From Mesobacillus subterraneus (GTDB lineage Bacteria; Bacillota; Bacilli; Bacillales; Cytobacillaceae), in contig NZ_CP129019.1 in the NCBI RefSeq assembly GCF_020524355.2, positions 62,001 through 126,000 of the forward strand: a stretch of 64,000 nt of DNA. The letters run 5' to 3'. Below, one piece after another: positions 36,895-46,919 of the stretch. A program made the position numbers and the translations under genes. The notes under the pieces are model-generated. The model did not search any database. It saw only the letters and a program-made list of their open reading frames with translations, and was not told the origin of the DNA. Within the stretch, counting starts at the first letter, position 1. Each line of letters opens with the position of its first letter.

Positions 36895-38137
36895 ATGAGA
36901 ATTATCTATTTATGCCAGCATTTTCCCCCTGAAACGGGTGCACCACAAATTAGGGTGTATGAGGTCAGTAAGGAATTAATTGAACGGGGGCACCAGGTGG
37001 AGGTTTTGACTGCCTTTCCTCACCATCCTAAGGGTGTCATTCCGGATGAGTATAAGGGAATGTTTTATTTATACGAAAATTGGGACGGGATTCCTGTCCA
37101 TCGATCATGGATCTATCCGTCACCAAAGGGCAGCTTCTGGAAGAGGCTTGCATCCTATTTTTCGTTCACATTCAGTGCCTTTTACTCTCTGGCTAAAGCT
37201 AAGCCAACCGATGTCATCATCTGTAATTCCCCGCCTTTATTTTTAGGGATTTCCGGGTACATTGGAGCCAAGCTTAAGCGGGCAAAGTTCGTTTTCAATG
37301 TTGCGGATATTTGGCCTGAGTCGGCGGTGGAACTCGGGATTCTAAAAAATAAACCCTTTATTCGCATGGCTGAATGGCTAGAGAATTTCCTGTATAAAAA
37401 GTCATGGAAGATAGCGACTGCAACTGATGGAATCAGGGATTATATGATCCGCAAAGGGAAAAAGCCTGAAGATGTGTTCTTGCTTCCTAATGGAGTGAAC
37501 ACAAATACCTTCAGTCCAATGAAGCCTGATCATGATCTGATTAAAGAGTTGAAACTAACAGGCAAGAAGGTGTTTATGTACGGGGGGAACACTTGGCTAT
37601 GCTCAGGGATTGGATTCAGTCCTTGAGGCTGCAGCTCTTGTGAAGGAAGATACTCCGGACGCACATTTTCTGTTTGTTGGTGATGGACAGGAATGGGAAA
37701 AGCTTGTATCCATGAAAGAAGAACTTCAATTGGATAATGTGACTTTCTATGGGTCTGTTCCTGTCTCAGAAATGCCAAGGATGTTTTCTGTTGCTGATTA
37801 CAGCATTGTCTCTTTACGTAATATCGCACTCTTTAAGGGGGCGAGGCCATCGAAAATTTTCCCTGCCATCTCAACTGGTACACCGGTCTTGTACTGTGGA
37901 GAAGGGGAGAGTGCCTCTATTCTTGAGGAATACAATTGTGGTAAAATTGCTCCACCTGAAAATCCAGAAGATATTGCTGCTGCCGTAAGAGAGTTGGTGG
38001 CGGTTTCGGAAGTTGATTACAAAATCATGTCCCAAAACGGACGGAAATTGGCTGTTGACCAATATTCCTGGAAAAGTATCGTGGACGATTTAGTATCTCA
38101 TTTAAATAAAGGTGAAATGAAAAAAGCATCGACATAA
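36895..38137 (+). pseudogene. WbuB-like glycosyltransferase family 4, frameshifted near 37586
   Basis: GT4 enzyme of about 414 residues when joined, of the WbuB type used for amino-sugar transfer in surface polysaccharides. Visible: IIYLCQHFPPETGAPQIRVY, VEVLTAFPHHPKGVIPDEYK, NVADIWPESAVELGIL, LLPNGVNTNTF, FVGDGQEWEKLVSMKEE. A G6 run at about 37583-37588 should be G5; this restores VFMYGGTLGYAQGLDSVLEAA. A 93-base gap separates it from the previous gene. Its last codons form part of the terminator stem at 38121-38156. Confidence 0.82.
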
Positions 38138-38156
38138 TAAAATGTCGATGCTTTTT
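38121..38156. terminator. Bidirectional terminator between convergent operons
   Basis: A 14-bp perfect stem AAAAAGCATCGACA and its complement with an 8-base loop carries A5 on one arm and T5 on the other, so it can stop transcription from both sides. It overlaps the stop codon of the glycosyltransferase gene. Confidence 0.92.
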
Positions 38157-38158
38157 GC

Positions 38159-39689
38159 TTATTTAGATACTGTAGTACCAGTAAAATAATGCTTCAAGAT
38201 TCTTTCTGCAGTCCACCCATTTTCGGCAAAACCTTTTGCTCCGTATTGGCTCATTCCAATTCTGTGTCCCCAGCCTTTTCCAGTCAAGGTGACGGAGGAT
38301 ACCTCGCCATTTCCTTCAGTCGAAATAACGCCAGAGGAGGTCTGGATTGTCACATTTGAATCTGTTAATTTCACTTGCCCGCTTGTTGTCTGGACTGTTT
38401 GGTCGGCAAGATCAGATATTGTTACTGTTCCTGAATTTGTTTGTGCAGAAATGCCGATATCTGTTTTAGCAGCTTTCATTGTGAACCAGTTAGAATATAA
38501 GTAGCCGTAAACGTTGGAATTCTGAATCGGGAAAAGCTTCCTTATCACACTTTCATTGCCGGTGACAGTTTTATCGCCAGCAGATGTTTTTACAGTGACA
38601 CTTCCGATTTCACCGTTAACACCTTTCTTGGTGACTGTGATGTCATACAACTTGTCCGTTTCGCTGAATCCAAATGATTTCAAAATTGTCCCAGCTGAGT
38701 ATGGTGCACTCCAATTGCTGTATGGAGACTTTTCATATGGATCCTCAACAGAAGCCAGGTAAGGATAATATTCCTTGCTGGAATTCCATACATCCCAAAC
38801 GTTTGCCGTACGGCCGCCGCTCGTTGAATGGAAGAAGGTTTGGATCGGTTTGCCGTTATAGCGGACCATCACACCAGCGGTTTCATGGATTGCCGCATTT
38901 GTTCTTGAATCTTCAGCAGTGTAGCCTCTATATACCTGGCTTGCCGCACTGTCTGTCAACGTCATCATATTAGCAGCGTAGCTTCTTGCTGCGATTGCTT
39001 GTGCTTTTAATGCTTCCTTATGCCATGATGCAGGCATTTCACTAGGGACAACACCTTTTAAGTAGTCTTCCATATCCAGGTAGTTAATTACTTGTACCTT
39101 TGTTCCGTTAGGATAGAGATAGAAACTGCCTCGATAAGTTAGGCCGTTGCTTAATTTCGTCAGCGGAGTGGCATTCGTTGAATCAAGAGATACCGTACTC
39201 GCCAGCACCCAGCCCGTATCAGAACCAGAAGTTACTCTGTACCAAACTTCATTACTGTTGTTGGTAAAAGAGGAAAGATAGTCAGCCGCTTCACCTTTTT
39301 TCAGGGTTTTTACCGCTTCGTAATCGGAAGTCGCCCCCCCGACGGATTGCTGTATCGATATTGGCAATAGCAATTTGCTTTGAACTGATCATTTCTTTTA
39401 CATCAAAGCCTTTTGCCGAAGTCTGGCTGAATCCTGTATATGTTACAGTAATTCCGCTTGTTTCTTTTTTTACAGTAAGCACAGTATTTGAAGGGATGGT
39501 GTGAGTTTTGCTTGTATCCCTGTTAAACAACTGATAAGAAGTATTCAAAGTCATCGTCAGGCTGGTTGCCAGGTGAACAGACACATTAACTTTATTTGGG
39601 TATGACTTCACTTCAACTGCATGAGCAGGACTCGTATTGCTTCCTATTAGAATGGTGAAAATCGCTAAAAGTGAAAATAATTTCTTCAC
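38159..39689 (-). pseudogene. LytB-like SpoIID-domain amidase modifier with SH3 domain, frameshifted near 39338
   Basis: Exported SpoIID/LytB protein, about 510 residues when joined. A signal peptide (1-24, HAVEV) and a beta-rich N-terminal region come first, then an SH3b domain (TAIRRGATSDYEAV ... WYRVTSGSDTGWV). The SpoIID domain follows, with YLDMEDYLKGVVPSEMPASW, ALKAQAIAARSYA and the C-terminal GWGHRIGMSQYGAKGFAENG. The frame breaks at a C7 run (39333-39339, plus strand) that should be C6. LytB stimulates the LytC amidase in B. subtilis, and the amidase gene lies upstream here. SpoIID itself is a lytic transglycosylase, so an enzymatic role is possible too. Confidence 0.85.
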
Positions 39690-39690
39690 T

Positions 39691-40422
39691 TTAGTTCACC
39701 TGCCCAAGCCCACTGAACATCCAGCCTCTGATGCCTGTTGACGTTTCGACATTATACCATGTTTCACCATCGCTATTTTTGAATGATCCAAGATACTTTA
39801 GAACTGTTCCTTTTGGAACGAGTGTATAAGCTTCGTATTTTGTTGTAGCACCTCTTCGGATGTAAACTTCCCCTGTAGTTGTAACGGTTTTTTCAGTGCT
39901 AGCCGGTTTTGTTGTTGAAACATCCCCGCCGTAAACCCATCCGAGCACAGTAGATGAAAGTTGAACTCTATACCATGTTCCAGTGCTTGCCTTGAAGGAA
40001 TCAACGACTTTTACCGTCTGGCCGGCAGTCACAGTAGCAACAACAGCGTATGATCTGTCTGCACCCCTATGTACTGTAACAGAGCTCTTATTTGGATAAA
40101 CATAAGCAGGAAGAGTTCCTGTTGTTGGCGGTGGTGTTGTTGTAGTTCCGCCTCCAAGCTTTGCTTCAAGACTATCAATCTCTTTTTGCTGTGCTGCATT
40201 TTGGGACTCGAGTGTAGTAATCTTTGACTGCATTGTATTTACTTTCGATTCCAAAGTAGAAAGCTTAGAATTAACAGGGCTTATTTGGGAATTAACCCAG
40301 TCAACGCTTGCCAAAACAACATTCGTGCTAGCGTTCATTCCAGAAGGTGTGAAAAGGATTGCACCTGCTCCAATTCCGACAGATAACGCACCAGCAGCGA
40401 CGATCTTTTTATACTTTTTCAT
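39691..40422 (-). CDS. Secreted SH3b-domain protein with coiled coil
   Basis: 243-residue protein with a basic start (MKKYKKIVAAGAL) and a signal peptide or anchor to about residue 32. A coiled coil rich in Ser/Leu/Glu follows (about 40-90, LSTLESKVNTMQSKITTLES), then a Thr/Pro linker and two SH3b domains (about 108-170 and 180-243; motif VHRGADRSYAVVATVTAGQTVKVV ... WYRV ... GWVYGG). It sits one base from the SpoIID gene and in the place that lytA has in B. subtilis, though it is not a LytA homologue. It may be a wall-bound scaffold for the autolysin. The SH3b ligand is probably peptidoglycan. Confidence 0.8.
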   Translation of the reverse strand: MKKYKKIVAAGALSVGIGAGAILFTPSGMNASTNVVLASVDWVNSQISPVNSKLSTLESKVNTMQSKITTLESQNAAQQKEIDSLEAKLGGGTTTTPPPTTGTLPAYVYPNKSSVTVHRGADRSYAVVATVTAGQTVKVVDSFKASTGTWYRVQLSSTVLGWVYGGDVSTTKPASTEKTVTTTGEVYIRRGATTKYEAYTLVPKGTVLKYLGSFKNSDGETWYNVETSTGIRGWMFSGLGQVN

Positions 40423-40540
40423 TTTGAAAATTTCCCCCTAGAAAATTGTTTAGAATGATAAGAATTGGGTAAAATAGTAATAAAATTCTTTAGTAGATTA
40501 CCATAACAATATAGTAATGGATATAGAGTTTACAATTTTG

Positions 40541-43384
40541 TTAATTTCCAAAGTATTCCTCTAATCCATTTCTTATTCCGACAGCTGCTTTTTGGCGGAA
40601 TGCATCTGTTGCCAGTAATTTTTCTTCTGTTGGATTAGACATAAAAGCTAATTCAACTAAAATACTAGGCAATTCATTCATTCTGTTTACAAACAAGCCT
40701 TGATTGTAGACTCCACGGTTATATGTGGATAATGCAGCGACCATATTTGTCTGGATTGATTTTGCCATCTCTGCACTCTGCGGTCCATTGAAGTTTACAC
40801 TTGTATTATAGAAAGTAGATGAACCTCTGGACGTGCTGCTATAAGAATCAGCATGGATACTTATAAAAGCATCATAATCTGAAGTATTGGCAATATCTGT
40901 CCTCTCATATAGTTCTAAAAAGACGTCTGTGCTTCTTGTTAACCTAACTATTGCACCATATTTCTCAAGTTCTTGTTTTAAAAGTAAGGCAGTACCGAGG
41001 TTCACGGTCTTTTCCATTAAACCTGAAGGTCCGATTGCGCCACTGTCTTTTCCGCCATGGCCAGCGTCAACGACAATCTTTTTGCCTTTTAATCCAGTTG
41101 TGATCACTTTAATCGACAATTTATCACTATCATTGCGAAGAGTATAAGTATATCCTGGCTCAAAAGTTATGATTGCTGATTTTTCAAACGTACTTGACTG
41201 GATAATTTCAACAGACTTGATTCCTTTCACCGCAAAAGGAGGAAGTGTAATATCTGTCAAACCTCCATTGATTTTGATTCGGTCGAATGACAAAACTTGA
41301 TAGGAAGGCTTGAAGTTTGCAGGCTTCTTCCACATTAAATATTGATCCCCATTGATGATTGGAGCTGTTGGTTCTATCAATCTTTTCATAGAGGTTGCTG
41401 AAGTTTGTGATTCATATATCCAGCCTCTCACTCCAGCCTGCGTCTCAACATTCAACCAATCTCCCAACGATCTTAGGACAATCAATGCTTCATTCTCCGG
41501 CAGTGTGGCAATGGCAGAATAGCTTGTCGATGCTCCCCGGCGAAGTGGCGCGTTATTTAAAGCGTAACGCAATGTATAGTCACTCTTTGAAACTACTAAT
41601 TCATATCCAGGCACCCAGCCTACGTTTCCGTTCGCTGCCTTGATTCGATACCATAGATCACCCGATGTTCCAGTGAATTGGTCAAGAACGGTTACTTTAC
41701 TAAAGTAAGGAAGATTTTCAGTGACTTTATAGCTGTAAGAGGCTCCTGAACGGAGGACTGCGTTTTTGGTTCCTACATATTGAGTAGTTATGACTGCCTT
41801 TGATGTCATTACAGAGCTTGCGGGAACCCATCCCAGTAGGTTGGGGCTTAGCTCCAGTCTTAACCAGCTCACACCGTCCGTGCCTGTATAATGGGCTACA
41901 ATCTTTGCAGCCTGATTAAGCTTTAATGTAGCAACTCCGGTATAAGAAGTTGATGCACCTCTTCTTACAGTCACACTGTCAGCTTTACCGTAAACAGTTG
42001 TTCCGATAGCAGGAAGTCCAACGGTTTGCTTTACAAATGCTATATCGCTGACCCATCCAAAAACGTTGTTGCCAAGGTCAAGGCGTGACCACTTTTCACC
42101 TTTAGAGTTGGTGAAAGCATCGATGACTTTAACAGGCTGCCCGCTGTTTACATATGTAACGACGGAATAGCTGTCATCCGCACCTTTTCTGACTGCTGAT
42201 TTATCGACTTGGATAGTTTTCGTGATAGCTGTAAAAGCAGGTTTGACAAAAGCCCTATCGTTCACCCATCCAAAAACATTGTTACCAAGATCCAACCGTG
42301 ACCACTTTTCACCCTTAGAGTTGGTGAAAGCATCAATGACTTTAACAGACTGCCCGCTGTTTACATATGTAACGACGGAATAGCTGTCATCCGCACCTTT
42401 TCTGACTGCTGATTTATCGACTTGGATAGTTTTTGTGATTGCTGTAAAAGCAGGTTTGACAAAAGCCCTATCGTTCACCCAACCAAAAACATTGTTACCA
42501 AGATTCAACCGTGACCACTTTTCACCCTTAGAGTTGGTGAAAGCATCAATGACTTTAACAGACTGCCCGCTGTTTACGTATGTAACAACAGAATAACTTC
42601 CATCCGCGCCTTTTCTGACCTCGGATTTGTCAACCTGTATGGTTTTAGTAATAGCTGTAAAAGCAGCTTTAACAAAAGCGGTATCATTTACCCATCCCAA
42701 AACGTTATTGCCAAGATCAAGACGCGACCACTTTTCACCTTTAGAGTTAGTGAAAGCACCGATGACTTTAACAGACTGACCGCTGTTTACGTATGTAACG
42801 ACGGAATAGCTGTCATCGGCACCTTTTCTGACCGCGGATTTGTCAACCTGAATTGTTTTAGTAGAATAGCTGGGAGCAGGTGCAGTAGTTGTAGATTGGA
42901 CATCTACTAAACTAGATAAGATCCATCCGACATTCCCATCGAATTCAATTCTGTACCAAATTTCACCGCTGGAATTTATGAAGCTATCAATTATTTTTAC
43001 TTGTCTACCAGTTGATATTTTTGCGATGGAGGCATACGATATATCGGCCCTACGACGAACATTCACATTATCACCATTAACTATACCGATACTTCCGGTT
43101 ACATTAGGCTCCGCAAATTTACTTGCGGGACTCCAGCCTAAAACATCACCTAAGTCAACTCTGTACCATATCTCGCCAGAAGTGTTAGTGAATTGGCCGA
43201 TAACAGGTACTTTTTGGCCGGGGTCAATGTACTCAACAATTGGATAACTCGTAGTGGCACCTTTACGGACTTCAACTTTCTGCTCGACAACCATATTCGC
43301 CGGCAGTTTTAATTCCTCGGACCATGAAAGTGAAGGGAATAGTAAAGCTGTCGACAATACAGATGAAGCAATTATTTTTTTCAC
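40541..43384 (-). CDS. N-acetylmuramoyl-L-alanine amidase (Amidase_3) with about nine SH3b domains
   Basis: 947-residue exported autolysin of the LytC functional type. Signal peptide (1-22), then a long array of SH3b wall-binding domains (about 30-670), then a linker and Amidase_3 catalytic domain (about 765-947). Zn-ligand and catalytic positions are visible: His in VVDAGHGGKDSGA, Glu in GLMEKTVNLG, His in SIHADSYSS, and Glu in LVELAFMSN. It cleaves the bond between MurNAc and L-Ala. Four central SH3b domains are 71-residue near-copies. It precedes the SH3 and SpoIID genes on the same strand, mirroring lytABC, with an LCP gene upstream. The long array should give tight wall retention. Confidence 0.93.
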   Translation of the reverse strand: MKKIIASSVLSTALLFPSLSWSEELKLPANMVVEQKVEVRKGATTSYPIVEYIDPGQKVPVIGQFTNTSGEIWYRVDLGDVLGWSPASKFAEPNVTGSIGIVNGDNVNVRRRADISYASIAKISTGRQVKIIDSFINSSGEIWYRIEFDGNVGWILSSLVDVQSTTTAPAPSYSTKTIQVDKSAVRKGADDSYSVVTYVNSGQSVKVIGAFTNSKGEKWSRLDLGNNVLGWVNDTAFVKAAFTAITKTIQVDKSEVRKGADGSYSVVTYVNSGQSVKVIDAFTNSKGEKWSRLNLGNNVFGWVNDRAFVKPAFTAITKTIQVDKSAVRKGADDSYSVVTYVNSGQSVKVIDAFTNSKGEKWSRLDLGNNVFGWVNDRAFVKPAFTAITKTIQVDKSAVRKGADDSYSVVTYVNSGQPVKVIDAFTNSKGEKWSRLDLGNNVFGWVSDIAFVKQTVGLPAIGTTVYGKADSVTVRRGASTSYTGVATLKLNQAAKIVAHYTGTDGVSWLRLELSPNLLGWVPASSVMTSKAVITTQYVGTKNAVLRSGASYSYKVTENLPYFSKVTVLDQFTGTSGDLWYRIKAANGNVGWVPGYELVVSKSDYTLRYALNNAPLRRGASTSYSAIATLPENEALIVLRSLGDWLNVETQAGVRGWIYESQTSATSMKRLIEPTAPIINGDQYLMWKKPANFKPSYQVLSFDRIKINGGLTDITLPPFAVKGIKSVEIIQSSTFEKSAIITFEPGYTYTLRNDSDKLSIKVITTGLKGKKIVVDAGHGGKDSGAIGPSGLMEKTVNLGTALLLKQELEKYGAIVRLTRSTDVFLELYERTDIANTSDYDAFISIHADSYSSTSRGSSTFYNTSVNFNGPQSAEMAKSIQTNMVAALSTYNRGVYNQGLFVNRMNELPSILVELAFMSNPTEEKLLATDAFRQKAAVGIRNGLEEYFGN
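42010..42860 (-). repeat. Four tandem 213-bp SH3b-encoding repeats
   Basis: The 71-residue unit starting KTIQVDKSAVRKGADDSYSV recurs four times with only a few substitutions (D/G, L/F, S/P), and the DNA is nearly identical between copies. This indicates recent duplication or gene conversion, and copy number may vary between strains. Confidence 0.9.
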
Positions 43385-43548
43385 GATTTACCTCCATTGT
43401 AACTAAATTGTTTAACTTGTAACATTTTATCAGAGGATGTCAAATATTCCAACCTGTCGAAAGTAGTAGAATAATAGACATCCATGTTGTTTTTATTATC
43501 GGAATAAGGGTTTGAGGGTTTAATGGGAATTAAAGGAAAAATAAAAAA

Positions 43549-43566
43549 ACCCCAAAAACTGGGGTT
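43549..43566 (-). terminator. Terminator of the second LCP gene
   Basis: On the minus strand AACCCCAG-TTTT-TGGGGTT is followed by TTTTT. The stem overlaps the stop codon. Confidence 0.75.
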
Positions 43567-44578
43567 AGTTGTCATTGTTTGCAGTATTTAATCCTGTATC
43601 TTCTGATGAATTGTAGGAACTTTCACCATCTAAAGTCTGGTTGATTGATAAGGTGATTTCATTTAAGGAGTCCTGATCAGGAATATAATAATAAACATCA
43701 TCAATATAATCATCATAACCTTTTAGCGAAAGCTGGTTGATTTGTGTATTCTTTAATTTTGAATAAAGTTTGACAAAGCTTGCGAACTTAGATGGAGGGA
43801 TATTGGTCTTTACATTCTCTCCCAGATCGTTAAGGATATCATCAATTTTAGTGATAGATGAGAAGGAAGTTCCTTCATCTATTATTTCCTTAATGACCTG
43901 TTGTTGACGTTCATTACGCCCAAGATCTCCCCGTGGGTCTGATTTACGCATTCTTACATAAGCGAGCGCTTCATTTCCGTTCAAGTCCATCTCGCCCTCA
44001 TAATACTTTTTCCACTTTAAACTTCCGGTTAGCTGTGCTTGGAAGTCAAATGGGACATCCACAGTCACACCACCAAGCGTATCTACAATATCTTCAAACC
44101 CTTCAAAATTGGTCGTAATAAAATAATCAACTGGTACATCAATCATTTCTTCTACCGTATCTATTGTTGAAGTAATACCGTTGTGTCCGTAAGAATGAGT
44201 GATTTTATCTTCATATCCTGCATCTGGAATGAATGTGCGAGTATCACGAGGGATACTTAACATCGTAATTTCTTCTGTTTGGGGATTCACTGAAATCATC
44301 ATAATAACGTCGGAACGTCCTTTTCCGCCTTCCTGATTCTCAAGACCAACAAGTAATATGGTAAATGGGTCTTTTGTGACCTCAACTTCTTCAGCCCGCT
44401 GGTTCTTTTCGGGTCCTAGTTTTTGGTAAATACTGTCAGTTGCTTTGTACCCGCTGTAAAATATATCAATAGCAAATAATATTCCTGCTGCAAATAGGCT
44501 TAAAAAAACAAAGAGCAGCGATAACCGCAGGATTCGCTTCTTCCTCTTTTTCCTTAATACCGCTCTTGAATTGGACAT
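43565..44578 (-). CDS. LytR-CpsA-Psr family cell-wall polymer ligase, second copy
   Basis: 337-residue LCP protein: very basic N-terminus (RKKRKKRIL), one TM segment (about 19-40), and an extracellular LCP domain with ILLVGLENQEGGKGRSDVIM, SIPRDTRTF, KITHSYGHNG and YVRMRKSDPRGDLGRNERQQ. The Arg/Asp residues that bind the lipid pyrophosphate are kept. It has a Ser/Asn-rich acidic tail. I choose ATG 44578 over the TTG at 44602, since GCGGGGA lies just before it and the TTG has no ribosome-binding site. It stands next to the amidase cluster as lytR does in B. subtilis. Confidence 0.9.
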   Translation of the reverse strand: MSNSRAVLRKKRKKRILRLSLLFVFLSLFAAGILFAIDIFYSGYKATDSIYQKLGPEKNQRAEEVEVTKDPFTILLVGLENQEGGKGRSDVIMMISVNPQTEEITMLSIPRDTRTFIPDAGYEDKITHSYGHNGITSTIDTVEEMIDVPVDYFITTNFEGFEDIVDTLGGVTVDVPFDFQAQLTGSLKWKKYYEGEMDLNGNEALAYVRMRKSDPRGDLGRNERQQQVIKEIIDEGTSFSSITKIDDILNDLGENVKTNIPPSKFASFVKLYSKLKNTQINQLSLKGYDDYIDDVYYYIPDQDSLNEITLSINQTLDGESSYNSSEDTGLNTANNDN

Positions 44579-44666
44579 ATTAATCCCCGCTTCTTTAGTC
44601 AATTTACACTACAATACTTTATTTTACCGAATCTTTATTAGGGCGTAAATATAAGTTTTTATGAGA

Positions 44667-45302
44667 TCAAGAAATGATTTCCTCTATATATATAACCTCT
44701 CCTGGCGCAATTTTGCTCTGGCCGTTCGTCAGTTCAGTCATCCACTCAGTAAAAATGTCTGTTTGTCCTTCTTCGACAAAGGTTTCTAATTCTACATTTT
44801 CCAGGTAATGAATTTCTTTTAACTTATATATAGAGGATCTGAGTTCATTTTCTAATTTTCCTAGCCAGGTATAGTCAACCGAAGTATGCATGATCCGCAT
44901 AAGTTTACGTTCGACAATTCCGGTCGCGGCTATTCCTTCAGAAGTAGCTTTACCGTATGCGCGAATCAGTCCGCCTGCCCCTAGTTTTATTCCGCCAAAA
45001 TATCGGGTTATGACTACCACAGTGTCCTTTAAATGTTTCTTTTTCAATACTTCAAGAATCGGCACCCCAGCTGTTCCACTTGGCTCTCCATCATCATTAG
45101 CTTTTTGAATCTGGTCGTTCTCACCAATCATGTAAGCTGAACAATTATGTGTCGCATTCCAGTTTTTCTTTTTAATCCTCTGGATGAACTCCTGTGCTTC
45201 TTCTTCTGTTTCTGCTCTGTCTATATAGGCAATGAAACGGGACTTTTGAATCTCGATTTCATGCTCTCCATAGCCTTTCACCGTTAAGTAACTTGGCAGC
45301 AT
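44667..45302 (-). CDS. yvyE: YvyE/YigZ, IMPACT-family protein
   Basis: 211-residue UPF0029/IMPACT protein. The N-terminal domain has the signature stretch NATHNCSAYMIG, DDGEPSGTAGVPILEVL and VVITRYFGGIKLGAGGLIRAYGKA; the C-terminal half is a ferredoxin-like domain (DUF1949). The biochemical role in bacteria is not settled; relatives bind ribosomes or regulate translation in eukaryotes. The gene lies next to degS, as in B. subtilis, and is divergent from it. Confidence 0.93.
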   Translation of the reverse strand: MLPSYLTVKGYGEHEIEIQKSRFIAYIDRAETEEEAQEFIQRIKKKNWNATHNCSAYMIGENDQIQKANDDGEPSGTAGVPILEVLKKKHLKDTVVVITRYFGGIKLGAGGLIRAYGKATSEGIAATGIVERKLMRIMHTSVDYTWLGKLENELRSSIYKLKEIHYLENVELETFVEEGQTDIFTEWMTELTNGQSKIAPGEVIYIEEIIS

Positions 45303-45710
45303 TCATGCTCACCTCTCTAACGAAAATTTTCCCAACCTCATATATTGATTCATCGACATTATTTTTATGTTCGACAATAGTACTTAGTGCTACAATTCAT
45401 TATAAGTTGACGGCAATCGAGGAACAATGGTGTCTTATGATTGTAATATAACTTTAATACTGTAAATGTGTTCGAATGTTATAATTGTTAGTGGTCTGAC
45501 AAGGCGGATATTACTTTTGGAAAAATGTTTGTATTTTAAAATTGGAGTTTACCTCCTAAAATATTAGGATATAAGACATGGGATATAAAATCAATTCTAT
45601 GACTTTATATCGATTTTCGGCAAAATTGGCATGATTTTCTTGTTGAAAATTAGTAACAAATAAGTTTTCAAGTTAAACTATTAATAGTACCGCCCATGGA
45701 GGAGTTTTAC
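45303..45710. other. Intergenic region between divergent yvyE and degS
   Basis: About 400 AT-rich bases that must hold both promoters. A small dyad TCCTAA-AATA-TTAGGA (45554-45569) and an inverted TTGAAAA / TTTTCAA pair (about 45644-45673) are visible. I see no unambiguous -35/-10 pair and no ORF. Confidence 0.5.
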
Positions 45711-46861
45711 ATGGCGATTAAAAAATTCGACACGAAAGCCCTTGATCTAATTTTAGAAAAAATGATCGAAACCGTTGGAGACAGTAAAGACGAAATCTTC
45801 CGGATAGGTGAACAGTGCAGGACGGATTATGAGTCGATCACCGACGAATTGAAGGAGATTAAGAGGAAGGTCGCGCAAATCATTAATGATGGCGACAGGC
45901 TGGATGCCCAGGTAAGGAGGGCCAGACTGCGGCTATCAGAAGTAAGTAAGCATTTTAAGGATTATTCAGAAGCTCAGGTTCGTGAGGCGTATGAAGTGGC
46001 CCACAAGCTTCAAATGGATCTGACGATGAACAGACAGACAGAAGAAAAGCAACTGCGTGAAAAACGAGATGACCTTGAGCGTAGGCTTGTAGGGCTAAAT
46101 GAAACGATTGAACGCGCCGACCACTTAGTTTCGCAAATTTCGGTTGTCATGAATTATATGATGAGCGATATCCGCCAAATGGGGGAAGCGCTTGAGACGG
46201 CGAAACAAAAACAGGATTTTGGGCTGAAAATTATTGAAGCCCAAGAGGATGAGAGAAAAAGACTTTCTCGCGAAATTCACGATGGACCGTCCCAGATGAT
46301 GGCAAATGTGATGATGCGATCCGATTTGATTGAGAGGGTTTATCAGGAGCGCGGCGCGGATGAGGCAATCCGTGAAATCAAGAGTATGAAGACGATGGTC
46401 CGATCTGCCTTGTATGAGGTGCGGAGAATCATTTATGATTTGAGGCCAATGGCTCTTGACGATCTCGGTCTGGTACCTACCCTCAAAAAGTATTTGCAGA
46501 CGATCGAAGAGTATCATAAGACAACCAGAATCCAATTTACTAATATGGGTGAAGACAAAAGACTTCCATCCAACTATGAAGTTGCCTTGTTCCGGATCAT
46601 CCAGGAGTCTGTACAAAATGCACTGAAGCATGCGGACGCCATGACGGTTCAAGTAAAGCTTGAAATCAAAAGGGACCAAATTATGGCTGTAGTAAAGGAT
46701 GATGGCAAAGGTTTTGATATTAACGAAAGTAAACCGGAGTCCTTTGGCCAATCCTTTTAGGAATAAGAGAAAGAGTCGAACTGCTGGAAGGTGAACTGAC
46801 GATCCATTCAAAAATTGGCACTGGAACGCTGGTTATCATCCAAATTCCGATGAATCTATAA
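45711..46861 (+). pseudogene. degS: Sensor histidine kinase DegS, frame disrupted near 46751
   Basis: Soluble DegS-type kinase, about 382 residues when joined. It autophosphorylates and passes phosphate to DegU. A long N-terminal sensor coiled coil (to about 165) is followed by a HisKA_3 site with His190 in AQEDERKRLSREIHDGPSQM, then HATPase with FRIIQESVQNALKHADA and VKDDGKGFD. The start at ATG 45711 follows ATGGAGGAG. Near the end, TTTGGCCAATCCTTTTAGG causes a stop at 46760. Removing five bases (CCAAT or CAATC) gives SFGLLGIRERVELLEGELTI, matching the normal DegS C-terminus; adding one base would also restore the frame. The frame then closes at 46861. Confidence 0.88.
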
Positions 46862-46919
46862 AAATTTAAAAAATAGATAGAGAAAAATAGAGACAGAAGC
46901 CGTAAGGGAGGCGAAGGCT

